A stretch of 64,000 nt of DNA. It comes from Gordonia sputi NBRC 100414 (GTDB lineage Bacteria > Actinomycetota > Actinomycetes > Mycobacteriales > Mycobacteriaceae). The stretch lies in assembly GCF_000248055.1 (NCBI RefSeq), contig NZ_BAFC01000042.1, positions 29,632 through 93,631 of the forward strand. Direction: 5' to 3'. This document shows, piece by piece, positions 8,965-18,554 of this stretch. The position numbers were made by a program, and so were the translations under genes. The notes under the pieces are model-generated. The model did not search any database and had not been told where the DNA came from. It was given only the letters and a program-made list of their open reading frames with translations. Each line of letters starts with the position of its first letter. Within the stretch, counting starts at the first letter, position 1.

Positions 8965-8970
8965 GACACA

Positions 8971-8983
8971 AACATGGGATGTT
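8971..8983. promoter_or_regulatory. Candidate GntR-family operator
   Basis: AACATGGGATGTT is a perfect inverted repeat with 5-bp arms and a 3-bp centre, in the 30-bp gap before the GntR gene. Its layout fits FadR-subfamily operators (arms separated by three bases), so autoregulation by the downstream gene is a reasonable inference. Confidence 0.45.
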
Positions 8984-8994
8984 AGGATGTGTTC

Positions 8995-9672
8995 ATGTCT
9001 GAGGTCATCGAGCGTCCCAAGCGCACCAGCGAACTGGTCGTGGAGCGGATGGAGCGGCTCATCCGCGACGGCGTCTGGCCGGTGGGCACGTGTATCCCGG
9101 CAGAGCCGGAGCTGGTACGCGATTTCGGAGTGGGGCGCAACACGATTCGCGAGGCTGTGCGTGCGTTGGAGCATTCGGGCATGCTCGTGCCGCGTCGTGG
9201 CGATGGCACCTATGTCCGCAGTGCCAACACATTTGCCGCTGCGATGACCCGCACGGCGACGTCGGAGATGCTCGACCTGCTACAGGTGCGTCGTGCGCTG
9301 GAGTCGGAGGCGGCCGCGGGCGCTGCGCGCGACGCCACGGCAGATGCCAAGCGCGCACTGCGCGAGGCGCTCGATACGGCGGAGGGCATCCTCGCGACGG
9401 GCGACATCGACGCGTACGCGCGCGCCGACATCGACTTCCACACCGAACTCGTTGCGGCGTCGGGTAATCCGCTGCTCATCGAGATCTATTCGGGTGTCCT
9501 GGAAGTGATGCACCGCGCACACGCCGACATCGCAGGGTTGTCGGTGGTAGCGAACGCGCACCCGGCAGGACATCGTGACGTGGTCGCCGCGATCGACGCG
9601 GGCGACGAGCGGGCCGCGCGGGCGGCCGTTCTCGACTACCTGGCCGAGGCGGAAGGCGGTGTGCGCCGATGA
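8995..9672 (+). CDS. GntR/FadR-family transcriptional regulator with FCD domain
   Basis: A 225-aa regulator. The N-terminal winged helix has the typical IPAEPELVRDFGVGRNTIREAVRALEHSGML pattern (shown in parts: AEPELVRDFGVGRNTIREA), then DGTYV at the wing. The C-terminal half is an FCD helical domain with metal/ligand positions D and H in ADIDFHTELV and histidines in VANAHPAGH and EVMHRAHAD. The ATG at 8995 has AGGA 7 nt upstream; the GTG at 8989 is too close to that site. The stop overlaps the MFS gene start (ATGA), so the two are co-expressed. It may control the exporter and perhaps mft expression. The ligand is unknown. Confidence 0.88.
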   Translation: MSEVIERPKRTSELVVERMERLIRDGVWPVGTCIPAEPELVRDFGVGRNTIREAVRALEHSGMLVPRRGDGTYVRSANTFAAAMTRTATSEMLDLLQVRRALESEAAAGAARDATADAKRALREALDTAEGILATGDIDAYARADIDFHTELVAASGNPLLIEIYSGVLEVMHRAHADIAGLSVVANAHPAGHRDVVAAIDAGDERAARAAVLDYLAEAEGGVRR

Positions 9673-10916
9673 GTCGGACGTCCATCTCGCCGACCCGGGT
9701 GGCGTCCGAGACGCCCTCGGAACACTCGGTCAGACTCAATCCCGGTGAATTGCGTGGCGGCGCAGCGATTCTCGCAGCCGTGGCGATCATGCTTGTTGCG
9801 GCCAATCTGCGGCCGCCCGTCGTGTCGGTGGCGCCGCTGATCGATGTGATCCGCGACGACCTCGGATTCTCCAGTGCGACAGCGGGTCTGCTCACCACGC
9901 TGCCGGTGCTGTTCTTCGGACTGACCGCGCCCATCGCGCCGCGGATCGCAGCCCGCTTCGGAATCGAACGGACCATCTTCGCGTCGCTCGCATTGCTGAT
10001 CGTCGGAATCCTGTTGCGCCTCATACCCTCTGTGGCGACGCTATTTCTGGGATCGGCCATCCTCGGCGCGGCGATAGGCGTGTGCAACGTCGTGTTGCCC
10101 GCGCTGATCAAGCGTGATTTCGCGCATCGCTCCGGTCTGATGACCGGCTTGTACTCGATGACCCTGTCGGGTGGGGCGGCGGTGACCGCAGCGGTCATGG
10201 TGCCGATGGACACCGCGCTCGACGAGAATTGGCGGGCGTCGTTGGCGATGTGGGCTCTGCTGGCCATCGTCGCGATGGTCGTGTGGGCGCCGCAACTGCG
10301 TCGGGTTCACACGGTCGCGGTGGGGCCGCGCGCGCCGGGCCTCTGGACCAATCCGATCGCATGGGCCATCACGGGCTACATGGCGGCGCAGTCGTTCATC
10401 TTCTACACGTTCAGCGCGTGGTTGCCGCAGTACCTGATCGACCACGGGAGCACACCGTCGAGTGCGGGCAACGTGCTGGCGATCGGGCAGGTGGTCGCGC
10501 TGATCATGTCGCTGGTGGCTCCGATCATCGCTGGGCGGTTCGCCGATCAACGTCTGGTGACCCTCGGATTTCTCGCGGTCTGTGCGGCGGGCTTCGTCGG
10601 GCTGGTCTTCACCGATCACGCGACGGTGCTCTGGGTCTGCATGGTGATGGCGGGTCCGGGTGCGGCCATCAGCCTCGCGCTGCTGTTCATGGTGCTGCGC
10701 AGTTCGTCTGCCACGCAGACCGGCCAGGTGTCGGGGATGTCGCAGTCCGTCGGCTACATCCTCGCCGCGGTGGGTCCGATCGCCATCGGATGGATTCACG
10801 ACGTGACGGGGTCGTGGTCGATCGCCTTCGGCGTGCTCGCGCTGGCCGTCATCCCGCAGGGGCTCGCGACACTACTGGCCGCCAAGAACGTGCGTATGCC
10901 TTCTCATCTCGAGTGA
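9669..10916 (+). CDS. MFS transporter, CynX/NimT (cyanate-type) family
   Basis: A 415-aa major facilitator with about 12 hydrophobic segments after a ~30-residue polar N-terminus. Family marks are AANLRPPVVSVAPLI in the first helix region, then LPVLFFGLTAPIAPRIAARFG, GAAIGVCNVVLPALIKRDF and GQVSGMSQSVGYILAAVGP, all typical of the CynX/NimT (YeaN) branch. These transporters handle small anions or drug-like compounds; nothing here fixes the substrate or direction. Its start overlaps the GntR stop, so the regulator-transporter pair forms a unit at the tail of the mft locus. Confidence 0.88.
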   Translation: MSRTSISPTRVASETPSEHSVRLNPGELRGGAAILAAVAIMLVAANLRPPVVSVAPLIDVIRDDLGFSSATAGLLTTLPVLFFGLTAPIAPRIAARFGIERTIFASLALLIVGILLRLIPSVATLFLGSAILGAAIGVCNVVLPALIKRDFAHRSGLMTGLYSMTLSGGAAVTAAVMVPMDTALDENWRASLAMWALLAIVAMVVWAPQLRRVHTVAVGPRAPGLWTNPIAWAITGYMAAQSFIFYTFSAWLPQYLIDHGSTPSSAGNVLAIGQVVALIMSLVAPIIAGRFADQRLVTLGFLAVCAAGFVGLVFTDHATVLWVCMVMAGPGAAISLALLFMVLRSSSATQTGQVSGMSQSVGYILAAVGPIAIGWIHDVTGSWSIAFGVLALAVIPQGLATLLAAKNVRMPSHLE

Positions 10917-11081
10917 CCAACCAGCCCGACAGTGCGAGAGTCCTCGGTTGACCTGCGTGTGACCCGGACCTCCCGTGCTCGCCCGGGCAGCGGGACCCAC
11001 GATGCGGGGCCGTAGACTGGCGACGACGTCAGATCAGCGAAACGTCGTACTCGCTGGTGCTCGGCGGGCAAGGAGGAAGTG
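10917..11081. other. Intergenic spacer before the copD-ctaG fusion gene
   Basis: 165 bp with no gene. It holds the AAGGAGGA ribosome site (11070-11077) of the next gene and a possible -10 element TAGACT near 11012, but no convincing partner -35. A promoter is expected here, and a SigC-dependent one is possible given the neighbourhood. Confidence 0.4.
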
Positions 11082-13154
11082 ATGACCGCCGCCGACAGTG
11101 GAACACAGGCCGAAGGTGCAACGCAGGGCGAAGGTGCAACGCGGGCCGACGCGGCACGCATCCGGCCAACCATGATTCTCGGCGCGGCCTTCGCCGTGGC
11201 TCTGCTGGGTGTCGCGATCTATGCGCTCGCCAGTGGAGACGCCCGCCACCTCGAAAGCGGCGACCCGTTCCCCGGTACGTTCACCGCGGCCGCGGACGTC
11301 GTCGGCTACTTCCTCGGTTTTCTCGCTGCCGCACTGACGCTCGGTGGCCTCGTCTTCATCATCACCGCGTCGAATCCGGATGATCAGGGCAGCATCGACG
11401 TGACGGGATACCGCGCGCATCTGATGCTGGGCAGACTCTCGATCGGCTGGGCAGTGCTGTCGTGGCTGATGGTTGCCGTCGCCGCTGCCGACGCCTCCGG
11501 AACGACGCCGTGGCGACTGGTGAGTGAGGGCTTCCTCGGAGAGGGGATCGGGGTCAGCGAGGCCGCCGTCGCCTGGATCGTGATGGCGGTGTGCGCCACC
11601 GTGATCGCGGTGCTCATCAGGTTCTCGCTCGCGTGGATGATGCACGTCGTTCTCCTCATACCCGCCGTGATCGCGATGGTCGCGCTGCCACTCGCGAGCA
11701 ACGCGGGGCAGGGGCCGAACCACGACTACAACACGAGTCTCGGGATCGGGTTCGCGCTTGCCGTCGGAGTGTCACTCGGGTTCCGAGTCGCGTGGGCCGG
11801 CGCGCCGCGCATCACCTCCGACGTCGCGCGCACTGTGGTGTCCCGGCGCAGCGCGCTCATCCTCGTCATCAGCGACGCCGTCGCGCTCGTATACGGCTTG
11901 GCGCTGACCCTCTTCCTGCTGCCAGTGCGATACGCCTTCGACACCGCCTTCGGTCTCGCCGCGATCGTCATGATCGTGCTGGTCGCCGTGGCGCTCGCGA
12001 CGAGTGTTTCCGCTTATCGCGCATGTCGACAGGCCGGCACCGATACAGACGACGCCGGTACAGACGACGCTGATACAGATGGTGACGCGGGGCGTCGGAT
12101 CGTGACCCTAGGTGCTGTGCTCATGCTGGCGGCGGTCGCGTGCTGGACCGTCATGGACACCCGCGTCGCCCCCGGCCTGCTGGCGCACAAGTTCACCGGA
12201 TGGGACGTCTTTCTCGGGTACGAGCTGCCCGGCCCGCCGACGACATGGACGTTGGCGACGTTCTGGCGCCCCGACCTGTTGATCGGTGTCGCGGCCGTGG
12301 TCGCAGCCATTCTCTACCTGTTCGGTGTGCGCCGTCTGCGGCGTCGTGGCGATGAGTGGCCCGTCGGCCGCACCATCTCGTGGGTGCTCGGCTGCCTGGT
12401 CGTCGTCGTGGTCACCGGGTCGGGCGTGCGCGCCTACGGCTCGGCGATGTTCAGCGTGCACATGGCAGAACACATGGCGCTCAACATGTTCGCGCCGGTG
12501 CTGCTGGTGCTCGGTGCGCCCGCGACCCTTGCGCTGCGTGCGCTACCCGCGGCTCACGGCGACGAACCTCCCGGCCCGCGTGAATGGCTGCTGCGCGTGC
12601 TGCATTCGAAGGTGACGGCGGTGCTGTCGAATCCGATCGTGGCGCTGGTGGTTTTCGTGCTGTCGCTCTACGTCGTCTACTTCACCGGCATCTTCGGCAC
12701 GCTCACCCGGTATCACTGGGGCCACGTGTTGCTGACCGTGCACTTCATCATCGTCGGCTACCTCTTCTACTGGGTCATCATCGGCATCGACCCGGGGCCG
12801 CGTCGAATCCCGTTCCTCGCCCGCATCGGATTGTTGTTCGCCGTCATGCCATTTCACGCGTTCTTCGGCATCGCGTTGATGACGATGTCGACGGTGGTCG
12901 GCGACAAGTTCTACAGCGAACTGATGTTGCCGTGGGTGACCGACCGCCTCCACGACCAGTGGCTCGGTGGCGCAATCGCCTGGGGCGCAAGCGAGGTGCC
13001 CGTCGTTCTGGTCGTCGTGGCCATCGTGGCCCAGTGGGCCAAGGTCGATCGGCGCGAGGCCAACCGTGGTGATCGCCACGCCGACACCTACGAGGACACC
13101 GAGCTCGACTCCTACAACGCGATGCTCGAAGAGCTGTCGAAGTCGCGTCGATGA
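11082..13154 (+). CDS. CopD/CtaG fusion membrane protein (cytochrome c oxidase copper assembly or copper uptake)
   Basis: A 690-aa polytopic protein. The N-terminal half (about 20-340) contains around eight hydrophobic segments of CopD type; the C-terminal half (about 400-660) is a Caa3_CtaG domain with the conserved HMAEHMALNMFAPVLLVLGAP, YVVYFTGIF and MPFHAFFGIALM. Its size and two-domain build match M. tuberculosis Rv0102, which lies beside nrp and ctpB and is tied to SigC-controlled copper supply. A role in delivering copper to periplasmic enzymes such as the aa3 oxidase is the best inference. The ATG at 11082 follows AAGGAGGA; GTG at 11079 is an alternative. Confidence 0.88.
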   Translation: MTAADSGTQAEGATQGEGATRADAARIRPTMILGAAFAVALLGVAIYALASGDARHLESGDPFPGTFTAAADVVGYFLGFLAAALTLGGLVFIITASNPDDQGSIDVTGYRAHLMLGRLSIGWAVLSWLMVAVAAADASGTTPWRLVSEGFLGEGIGVSEAAVAWIVMAVCATVIAVLIRFSLAWMMHVVLLIPAVIAMVALPLASNAGQGPNHDYNTSLGIGFALAVGVSLGFRVAWAGAPRITSDVARTVVSRRSALILVISDAVALVYGLALTLFLLPVRYAFDTAFGLAAIVMIVLVAVALATSVSAYRACRQAGTDTDDAGTDDADTDGDAGRRIVTLGAVLMLAAVACWTVMDTRVAPGLLAHKFTGWDVFLGYELPGPPTTWTLATFWRPDLLIGVAAVVAAILYLFGVRRLRRRGDEWPVGRTISWVLGCLVVVVVTGSGVRAYGSAMFSVHMAEHMALNMFAPVLLVLGAPATLALRALPAAHGDEPPGPREWLLRVLHSKVTAVLSNPIVALVVFVLSLYVVYFTGIFGTLTRYHWGHVLLTVHFIIVGYLFYWVIIGIDPGPRRIPFLARIGLLFAVMPFHAFFGIALMTMSTVVGDKFYSELMLPWVTDRLHDQWLGGAIAWGASEVPVVLVVVAIVAQWAKVDRREANRGDRHADTYEDTELDSYNAMLEELSKSRR

Positions 13155-13220
13155 GCAGGCTCTATCCGGTCTGTCGGGCAGAGAGTTTCGACGGCTTGAC
13201 CGCGCGAGGACAATGGCACC

Positions 13221-13766
13221 ATGCGATGTGAGGTGGCACGGGAGTCGCTGTCGGCGCGCATCGACGGCGAGCGTGAATCGGTGCCCGCTGCGCGCGTGGA
13301 CGAGCACGTCGCACAGTGCCCCGCATGTCAGCGCTGGTACAGCACCGCGCAGGGCATGAACTTCGCAGCGGCCGACCTTGCGCCAGACCTCAGCGCGACG
13401 ATCCTAGAGGCATCGCAGACCTCCGAACCCGACGGCATCACGCGTCGTCACAACGCCGACGGTGTTGGTCGCGCGGTGGTGGCTCTGCACGCCGCGTCCG
13501 TTGCATGTGCTGTCGCCGCAGTCGTCTTGAGCGTCGGTTATCTCACCGGCTCCGCGCCGCTCTGGTACCCCGTGGTGCAAATCGTGCTTGCCGTCGTGGC
13601 AATCGCGCTCGCCGTGGCCGCGCGGGTCAGATCACGACGTCGTGGCCGGGCGGCACATCAGATACCCAGTGCCGCAACAAGTATCGACGACGACGCTCGT
13701 GACGACGACGCCGCGTCGGACGTCACCGACCTTGCCGCGCTGCGCGCGAAGCGCAAAGCGGGATAG
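13221..13766 (+). CDS. Zinc-finger (zf-HC2/ZAS) two-helix membrane protein, candidate anti-sigma factor
   Basis: A 181-aa protein. The N-terminus has the ZAS arrangement C3, H29, C33, C36 (HVAQCPACQRW), the zinc-binding motif of group IV anti-sigma factors. Two hydrophobic segments follow (about 94-116 and 119-137), then an acidic tail. It lies 66 bp after the copD-ctaG gene on the same strand and is convergent with the copper ATPase, with sigC 4 kb away in the same island. A link to SigC is inferred from position. M. tuberculosis also has a zinc-finger membrane protein next to a copper ATPase gene (Rv0093c beside ctpA), which may be the counterpart. Confidence 0.75.
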   Translation: MRCEVARESLSARIDGERESVPAARVDEHVAQCPACQRWYSTAQGMNFAAADLAPDLSATILEASQTSEPDGITRRHNADGVGRAVVALHAASVACAVAAVVLSVGYLTGSAPLWYPVVQIVLAVVAIALAVAARVRSRRRGRAAHQIPSAATSIDDDARDDDAASDVTDLAALRAKRKAG

Positions 13767-13789
13767 CGCTCCCCACCCGTAGACCGGCG

Positions 13790-16105
13790 CTACTTGCGTG
13801 CGCCGAAGTGCTGCAGCCGCAGGCTGTTGGAGACGACGAACAACGACGACAGGGCCATCGCGGCGCCCGCGATCAGCGGATTGAGCACGCCGGCCGCAGC
13901 GATCGGGATGGCCGCGACGTTGTAGCCGAACGCCCAGATCAGGTTGGTCCGGATCGTGCGCTGGGTGGCACGCGCGAGGCTCAGCGCGGCGGGGGCGGCA
14001 CGCAGGTCGTCGCGCACCAGCACGACGTCGGCGGCGCCGATCGCGACGTCGGTACCGCGACCGATCGCAACGCCGAGATCCGCGGTGGCCAGTGCGGGAC
14101 CGTCGTTGATGCCGTCGCCGACCATGGCCACCGAGTGCCCAGCGTCCTGCAGCTCCCGGATCGCGTCGACCTTGGCGTCGGGAAGCACTTCTGCGATGAC
14201 GTCGGTGATGCCCACCTCATCGGCGACCGCGTGTGCGGCGCCGGAGTTGTCGCCGGTCAGCAGAACGGTGCGCATGCCTGCGGCCTGTAGGGCGGCGATG
14301 GCGGGTGCGGCACTGGACTTGACGGTGTCGGCGACGGAGATCAGTCCGCTCAGTCGGCCGTCGACAGCGACGTAGATCACGGTCTCGCCCTTGGCTTCTG
14401 CGTCTCGTCGACGGCGAGCAGTCGCCGCCGGAATCACGCCGCCCGCGTCGTCGACCGACTGCGACACCCAGCGAGGCGACCCGACGGTGACCCGATGCCC
14501 GTCGACCGTTCCGACGACGCCGCGTCCGGGTTCGGCGCGGAAGTCGGTGACCTCGAGGCGGTCCGCCTCGTCGACCGCCGCGACGATCGCCGAACCGACG
14601 GCATGCTCGGACGCGGATTCGACGGCACCCGCCAGCGCAAGCAGGCGCTCATCGGAGAGCTGCGCCTCGTCGTCGCTGTACACCTGCGTCACCGACAGCG
14701 CGCCCTCGGTGACGGTTCCGGTCTTGTCGAAGACGACGGTGTCGATGTAGCGGGAGGTATCGAGAGCCTGATAGCCCTTGAGGAAGATGCCCAGCTGGGC
14801 ACCGCGGCCGGTCGCGACCATGACGGCGATCGGCGTGGCGAGACCCAGCGCGCACGGACATGCGATCACCAGCACCGCAAGACCCGCGGCAACGGCACGT
14901 TCGACGGGACCGCCTGCGAGTAGCCACGCGCCGACTGTCACCACGGCGATCGCGACGACGACCGGTACGAAGACACCGGCGACGCGGTCGGCGAGGCGCT
15001 GGGCATTGGCCTTGCCGGTTTGAGCCTCTTCGACCAGACGCATCATCCCTGCGAATGCGGTGTCGGGTCCGACGGCCGCGGCCTCGACGATCAGACGCCC
15101 GTTGAGCGCGGTGGTGCCGCCGATCACCGGCTCACCCGGCTCGACGTCGACCGGCTTCGATTCGCCCGTCATCGCGCTCATGTCGACGGCGGCCGATCCC
15201 TCGATGACCAGGCCGTCGGTGCCGATGGTCTCACCCGGACGGACGACGAAACGCTGACCTTCCGACAGTTCACCCGCCGGGATGCGCATCTCGGTGCCGT
15301 CGCGCAGCAGGACCGAGACATCCTTGGCTCCGAGCGCGGCCAATGCCCGCAGTGCGCCGCCCGCACGGGAGCGTGCGCGCGCCTCGAAATAGCGGCCGGC
15401 CAGCACGAGGACAGTGACGCCGGTTGCCACCTCGAGGTAGATGGAGTCGGCGCTCCAGATGGCAGCCCACACACCCTGCGAACTCGTCGAAGCGGTGTCC
15501 GTGGCGAAGAACATCGAGTAGAGCGACCACCCGGCCGCCGCGAGAACACCAAGTGTGACAAGCGTTTCCATGGTCGCGTTGCCGGTGCGGAGATTCTTCG
15601 CGGCGACGCGGTAGAACGGCCACGCGCACCACGTCAGGATCGGCAGCGCCAGCGCGAGCAGCAGCCACTGCCATCCCGTGAACCTCGTCGACGGCACGAC
15701 GGCGAACACGATCGACAGATCTGCGAGCGGGATGAAGAGGATCAGCGCGACGGCGAGTCGACGGAACAGGCGTTTTGCCTCGTCGCCGTCGGTGTCGGGA
15801 ATGGGGGTGGGAGTGTCGCTGCGGACGCTCGCGCCGTAACCGCTCGCGTCGACGACCTCGCACAGCGAGTCGGCGTTCACATCGGCAACGGCGTCGATGG
15901 TCGCGACGCGCGTCGCATAGTTCACCGACGCCTTGACGCCGTCGACCTTGTTCAGCTTCCGTTCGACCCTCGCCGCGCACGCACCGCAGGTCATGCCGGT
16001 CACGTCGAGCTGGATTCGTTGCAGTGTGTTCGCGGCGTCGGCGATCCCGGTTTGGGTCGACTCGGGTTCTCCGGTCGCGCTCGTGCGGGATTCCAGCGTG
16101 GTCAC
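13790..16105 (-). CDS. Copper-translocating P1B-type ATPase (CtpA/CtpB/CtpV-like)
   Basis: A 771-aa heavy-metal pump. The N-terminal HMA domain has [12 protein letters not shown]; eight transmembrane helices follow, with the metal-site CPC in [11 protein letters not shown]. Phosphorylation motif DKTGT, TGES in the actuator loop, SEHAVGSAI (the HP-type nucleotide motif) and [10 protein letters not shown] are all intact. CPC plus one CxxC HMA domain indicates Cu(I). The start is uncertain: GTG at 16105 has a GAGGA ribosome site about 4 nt upstream, while the frame opens at an ATG at 16213 that lacks one and would add 36 charged residues. It is the last gene of the run sigC-dsbA-vkor-ctp. Confidence 0.92.
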   Translation of the reverse strand: MTTLESRTSATGEPESTQTGIADAANTLQRIQLDVTGMTCGACAARVERKLNKVDGVKASVNYATRVATIDAVADVNADSLCEVVDASGYGASVRSDTPTPIPDTDGDEAKRLFRRLAVALILFIPLADLSIVFAVVPSTRFTGWQWLLLALALPILTWCAWPFYRVAAKNLRTGNATMETLVTLGVLAAAGWSLYSMFFATDTASTSSQGVWAAIWSADSIYLEVATGVTVLVLAGRYFEARARSRAGGALRALAALGAKDVSVLLRDGTEMRIPAGELSEGQRFVVRPGETIGTDGLVIEGSAAVDMSAMTGESKPVDVEPGEPVIGGTTALNGRLIVEAAAVGPDTAFAGMMRLVEEAQTGKANAQRLADRVAGVFVPVVVAIAVVTVGAWLLAGGPVERAVAAGLAVLVIACPCALGLATPIAVMVATGRGAQLGIFLKGYQALDTSRYIDTVVFDKTGTVTEGALSVTQVYSDDEAQLSDERLLALAGAVESASEHAVGSAIVAAVDEADRLEVTDFRAEPGRGVVGTVDGHRVTVGSPRWVSQSVDDAGGVIPAATARRRRDAEAKGETVIYVAVDGRLSGLISVADTVKSSAAPAIAALQAAGMRTVLLTGDNSGAAHAVADEVGITDVIAEVLPDAKVDAIRELQDAGHSVAMVGDGINDGPALATADLGVAIGRGTDVAIGAADVVLVRDDLRAAPAALSLARATQRTIRTNLIWAFGYNVAAIPIAAAGVLNPLIAGAAMALSSLFVVSNSLRLQHFGARK

Positions 16106-16295
16106 ATCGTCCTCGATCTCGTCGTCCGTATGCGCGCGCCGCAGGCGTTCGGGAATGCCCCGATCACGAGCAGATCGATCCTCGACAAGAGATCTACGAC
16201 GATCCGCAGGCATTGGCCGCGCACGTACTCCTACAAGTATGTCGTGCGGGGATGCCGGACAGTTCCCGGGGATTTTCCGGACGGCGCCTACCGCG

Positions 16296-16997
16296 TCAGA
16301 TCAGCGTCTGCCAGTAGTCCCAGAACTCGACGAGGATGGCGACGATCACGATCGCGTACCAGACGGGCAGCAGCACCCACAGCCAGCCGCGAATCTCGCG
16401 GCCAAGCCTGCTGTCTCCGATCACGCGGTTGATGCTCAGCACCAGGATGATGGGCACGACGACCCAGACGACCAGGCAGTATGGGCACAACGCGTGGATC
16501 TTGTACAGCGCTGAGTAGGCGAGGAAGTTGACGAAGACGAAGCCCGCGAAGCTGCCGAGTGCCATGCCGAGCCAGTACCAGCGGGGGAGGGAGATCCCGG
16601 CCAGCGCGAGCACACCTGTGACGATGACCACCGCAAACGCCGCTATACCGATCAACGGGTTGGGGAACCCGAACAGCCCCGCCTGCCAACTCTTCATGAC
16701 CGAGCCGCAGGAGATAACCGGGTTGATCGAGCAACTCGGCACATAGTTGGGGTTCTGGAGGAGGTGGATCTTCTCGATCGCGAGCGTCGACGCCGCGACG
16801 AAACCGATCACCCCGAGGATCAGGAACATCAGCGCGGTGGGCCGACTCACGTGCACGAGGCCTGTGAGACCTCGTGAACCCGACTGCTCAGCGGTATCGG
16901 CGACGTCAGCGTCGTCGACGGTCCGCGTCGCGTCGGTTGATTCCTTCTCGGTATCGACAGGTACGTGCGCGTTGTCGTCGGCGTGTGTCGTGCTCAT
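16296..16997 (-). CDS. Vitamin K epoxide reductase (VKOR) family protein
   Basis: A 233-aa inner-membrane protein with a ~45-residue acidic cytoplasmic N-terminus and about five hydrophobic segments. The loop cysteines ([11 protein letters not shown]) and the active-site CPYC (ALCPYCLVV) that reduces quinone are present. In actinobacteria VKOR replaces DsbB: it reoxidises a DsbA-like thiol oxidase and passes electrons to menaquinone. The neighbouring upstream gene encodes such a partner, 43 bp away, so the two form an oxidative-folding pair. Confidence 0.93.
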   Translation of the reverse strand: MSTTHADDNAHVPVDTEKESTDATRTVDDADVADTAEQSGSRGLTGLVHVSRPTALMFLILGVIGFVAASTLAIEKIHLLQNPNYVPSCSINPVISCGSVMKSWQAGLFGFPNPLIGIAAFAVVIVTGVLALAGISLPRWYWLGMALGSFAGFVFVNFLAYSALYKIHALCPYCLVVWVVVPIILVLSINRVIGDSRLGREIRGWLWVLLPVWYAIVIVAILVEFWDYWQTLI

Positions 16998-17040
16998 CGT
17001 TGTTGCCTCGCGTATCGGGTGCGATGGTGTCGGTCGGCTA

Positions 17041-17775
17041 CTACTTGTTCGCTGCCTCGTTGACCGCTGCGATCAATGCGTCGGGCGTGCTGAGCTGGAC
17101 CGGCTGCCCGTTGATCTTGATCGTCGGGGTCGCATTGACGCCGGAGTTGAGCGCCTTCTGGGTGGTGTCCTTCACAAAGCCGCTGAACTGCCCATCGCCG
17201 ATGCACTGCTTGAGGTTCGTCGCCCCTACCTGCTTGGCGATCGAGTTGAGCTCATCGTTGGTGAGGCCGGGGCCGCCCTCCTCGGGCTGCTGCGCGTAGA
17301 GCGCGTTGTGGAACTTGAGCCAGGTGTCGAAGTTGCCGTCACCGGCGGTCGACTGCGCGACGCACGCCGAGGCGTTGGCCGAGCGGGAGGAGTAATTGGT
17401 GGTCGACATGCGGTCGAGGAACGCGATCGGCATGTAATCGACGGCAACCTTCGGGTTGTTGCGGATCTGATCCATGGCACCGGCGAACTGGGTTTCGAAC
17501 GCGCGGCAGGCGGGGCACTGGAAGTCCTCGACGACCGTCACCGTGACGGGCGGGGTGGTGCCCTTGGGTGCCGTGGTGATCCGATAAGCGTTGTCGGTGG
17601 CGACGGTGACGTTGCTCGACGATCCGGTGGCCGACTCGTGGGAGACCAGCACCCAGACGCCGATTCCGACCGCCAGGGCGACCAGCACGACGGCTGCACC
17701 GATCTTTATCAGCAGGGAACGGCGCTTCTCCGCCGCTCGCGGGTCAACGATCGGCTTGCGACGCTTGTCGGCCAC
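17041..17775 (-). CDS. DsbA-like membrane-anchored thiol-disulfide oxidoreductase (thioredoxin_4)
   Basis: A 244-aa protein. A basic N-terminus and one transmembrane anchor (about residues 22-44, IGAAVVLVALAVGIGVWVLV) place the thioredoxin fold outside the membrane. The active site is CPAC in VVEDFQCPACRAFE; cis-Pro lies in NATPTIKING (T-P). Two more cysteines (SACVAQS and LKQCIGDG) could form a structural disulfide. I chose the GTG at 17775 with GAGGGA about 5 nt upstream, because a VADKRRKP start directly before the anchor is usual; the frame is open to 17892. VKOR, downstream, is its expected reoxidant. Confidence 0.9.
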   Translation of the reverse strand: MADKRRKPIVDPRAAEKRRSLLIKIGAAVVLVALAVGIGVWVLVSHESATGSSSNVTVATDNAYRITTAPKGTTPPVTVTVVEDFQCPACRAFETQFAGAMDQIRNNPKVAVDYMPIAFLDRMSTTNYSSRSANASACVAQSTAGDGNFDTWLKFHNALYAQQPEEGGPGLTNDELNSIAKQVGATNLKQCIGDGQFSGFVKDTTQKALNSGVNATPTIKINGQPVQLSTPDALIAAVNEAANK

Positions 17776-17927
17776 AGGTCCCTCACATCTCTTTCGCTCG
17801 TCATCTGGGGTGAGGACCGACCACATCGTCGTCGACACGAATGCGCCGACACGGCGGGATACCGGTCCATCGCCGTTCTCAAGGGTACGCAAGCCTGCCT
17901 GAGAAAAGTCATAAGGCTTAGGTCCCC

Positions 17928-17946
17928 ACCTGCGTCACGGGCAGGT
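17928..17946 (-). terminator. Hairpin at the end of sigC
   Basis: Arms ACCTGC (17928-17933) and GCAGGT (17941-17946) pair perfectly around a 7-nt loop and touch the sigC stop codon. No U-tract follows on the minus strand, so it may attenuate rather than end transcription into dsbA. Confidence 0.4.
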
Positions 17947-18530
17947 CAGCTGGTGCGTTCACCCCGACGAGGAGCGTTGGCTGCTCCGATCAGCGCTTCG
18001 CGGGCACGGGCGACTCGCGAGCGCACCGTGCCGACCGGGCAGCCCGTGACCTCGGCCGCTTCCTGATACGACAGCCCGAGGACCTGCGTCAATACCAGGG
18101 CCTCACGTCGTTCCGGAGGCAGATCGTCGAGCAGAAGATTGACGTCGACGACGTCTTCCCAACCGGTCGTGCGCGGCTGCCGGGTGTCGGCGGCGTCGAT
18201 CCAGTCGACGCCTCCCGCGATACGCGGGCGCGACATCGCACGTCGTACGTCGTCGGCGCAGACGCGTCGTGCGATCGCGAGCAGCCAGGTGCGCGCCGTC
18301 GAATTGCCTGCGAAGCGGGGGAGTGAACGGATCGCCCTGAGGTAGGTCTCCTGCGTCAGGTCGTCGGCGACGCGGGGGTCGGCGAGATGTGCGACGAATC
18401 GCCAGACGTCGCGCTGCGTCTCCCGCACGAACTGCTCGAGCGCCCGACGGTCGCCACGAGCGGCCGCGAAGGCCAGTTCGGTGACTTCAGCGTCGTGGTC
18501 GGACGCCGCGCGGTCGGCGGGGGCGGTCAT
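17946..18530 (-). CDS. sigC: ECF RNA polymerase sigma factor SigC
   Basis: A 194-aa group IV sigma factor. Region 2 has RDVWRFVAHLADPRVADDLTQETYLRAIRSLPRF (in parts: ADDLTQETYLRAIRSLPRF) and STARTWLLAIARRVCADDVRR; region 4 has PPERREALVLTQVLGLSYQEAAE and GCPVGTVRSRVARARE. The match to M. tuberculosis SigC is close along the full length. In mycobacteria SigC is tied to copper acquisition genes and in Corynebacterium to the respiratory chain, which fits the CtaG-like and copper ATPase genes here. The ATG at 18530 is preferred; a TTG at 18539 is possible. No anti-sigma gene is directly attached. Confidence 0.92.
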   Translation of the reverse strand: MTAPADRAASDHDAEVTELAFAAARGDRRALEQFVRETQRDVWRFVAHLADPRVADDLTQETYLRAIRSLPRFAGNSTARTWLLAIARRVCADDVRRAMSRPRIAGGVDWIDAADTRQPRTTGWEDVVDVNLLLDDLPPERREALVLTQVLGLSYQEAAEVTGCPVGTVRSRVARAREALIGAANAPRRGERTS

Positions 18531-18554
18531 GGGGATCAACCCTAACCTGCGGGG

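Noticed and set aside
17905..17930. Possible IdeR/DtxR-type box near AAGGCTTAGGT
   Set aside because: Only one half resembles the consensus; the other half is missing, so iron control is not supported.
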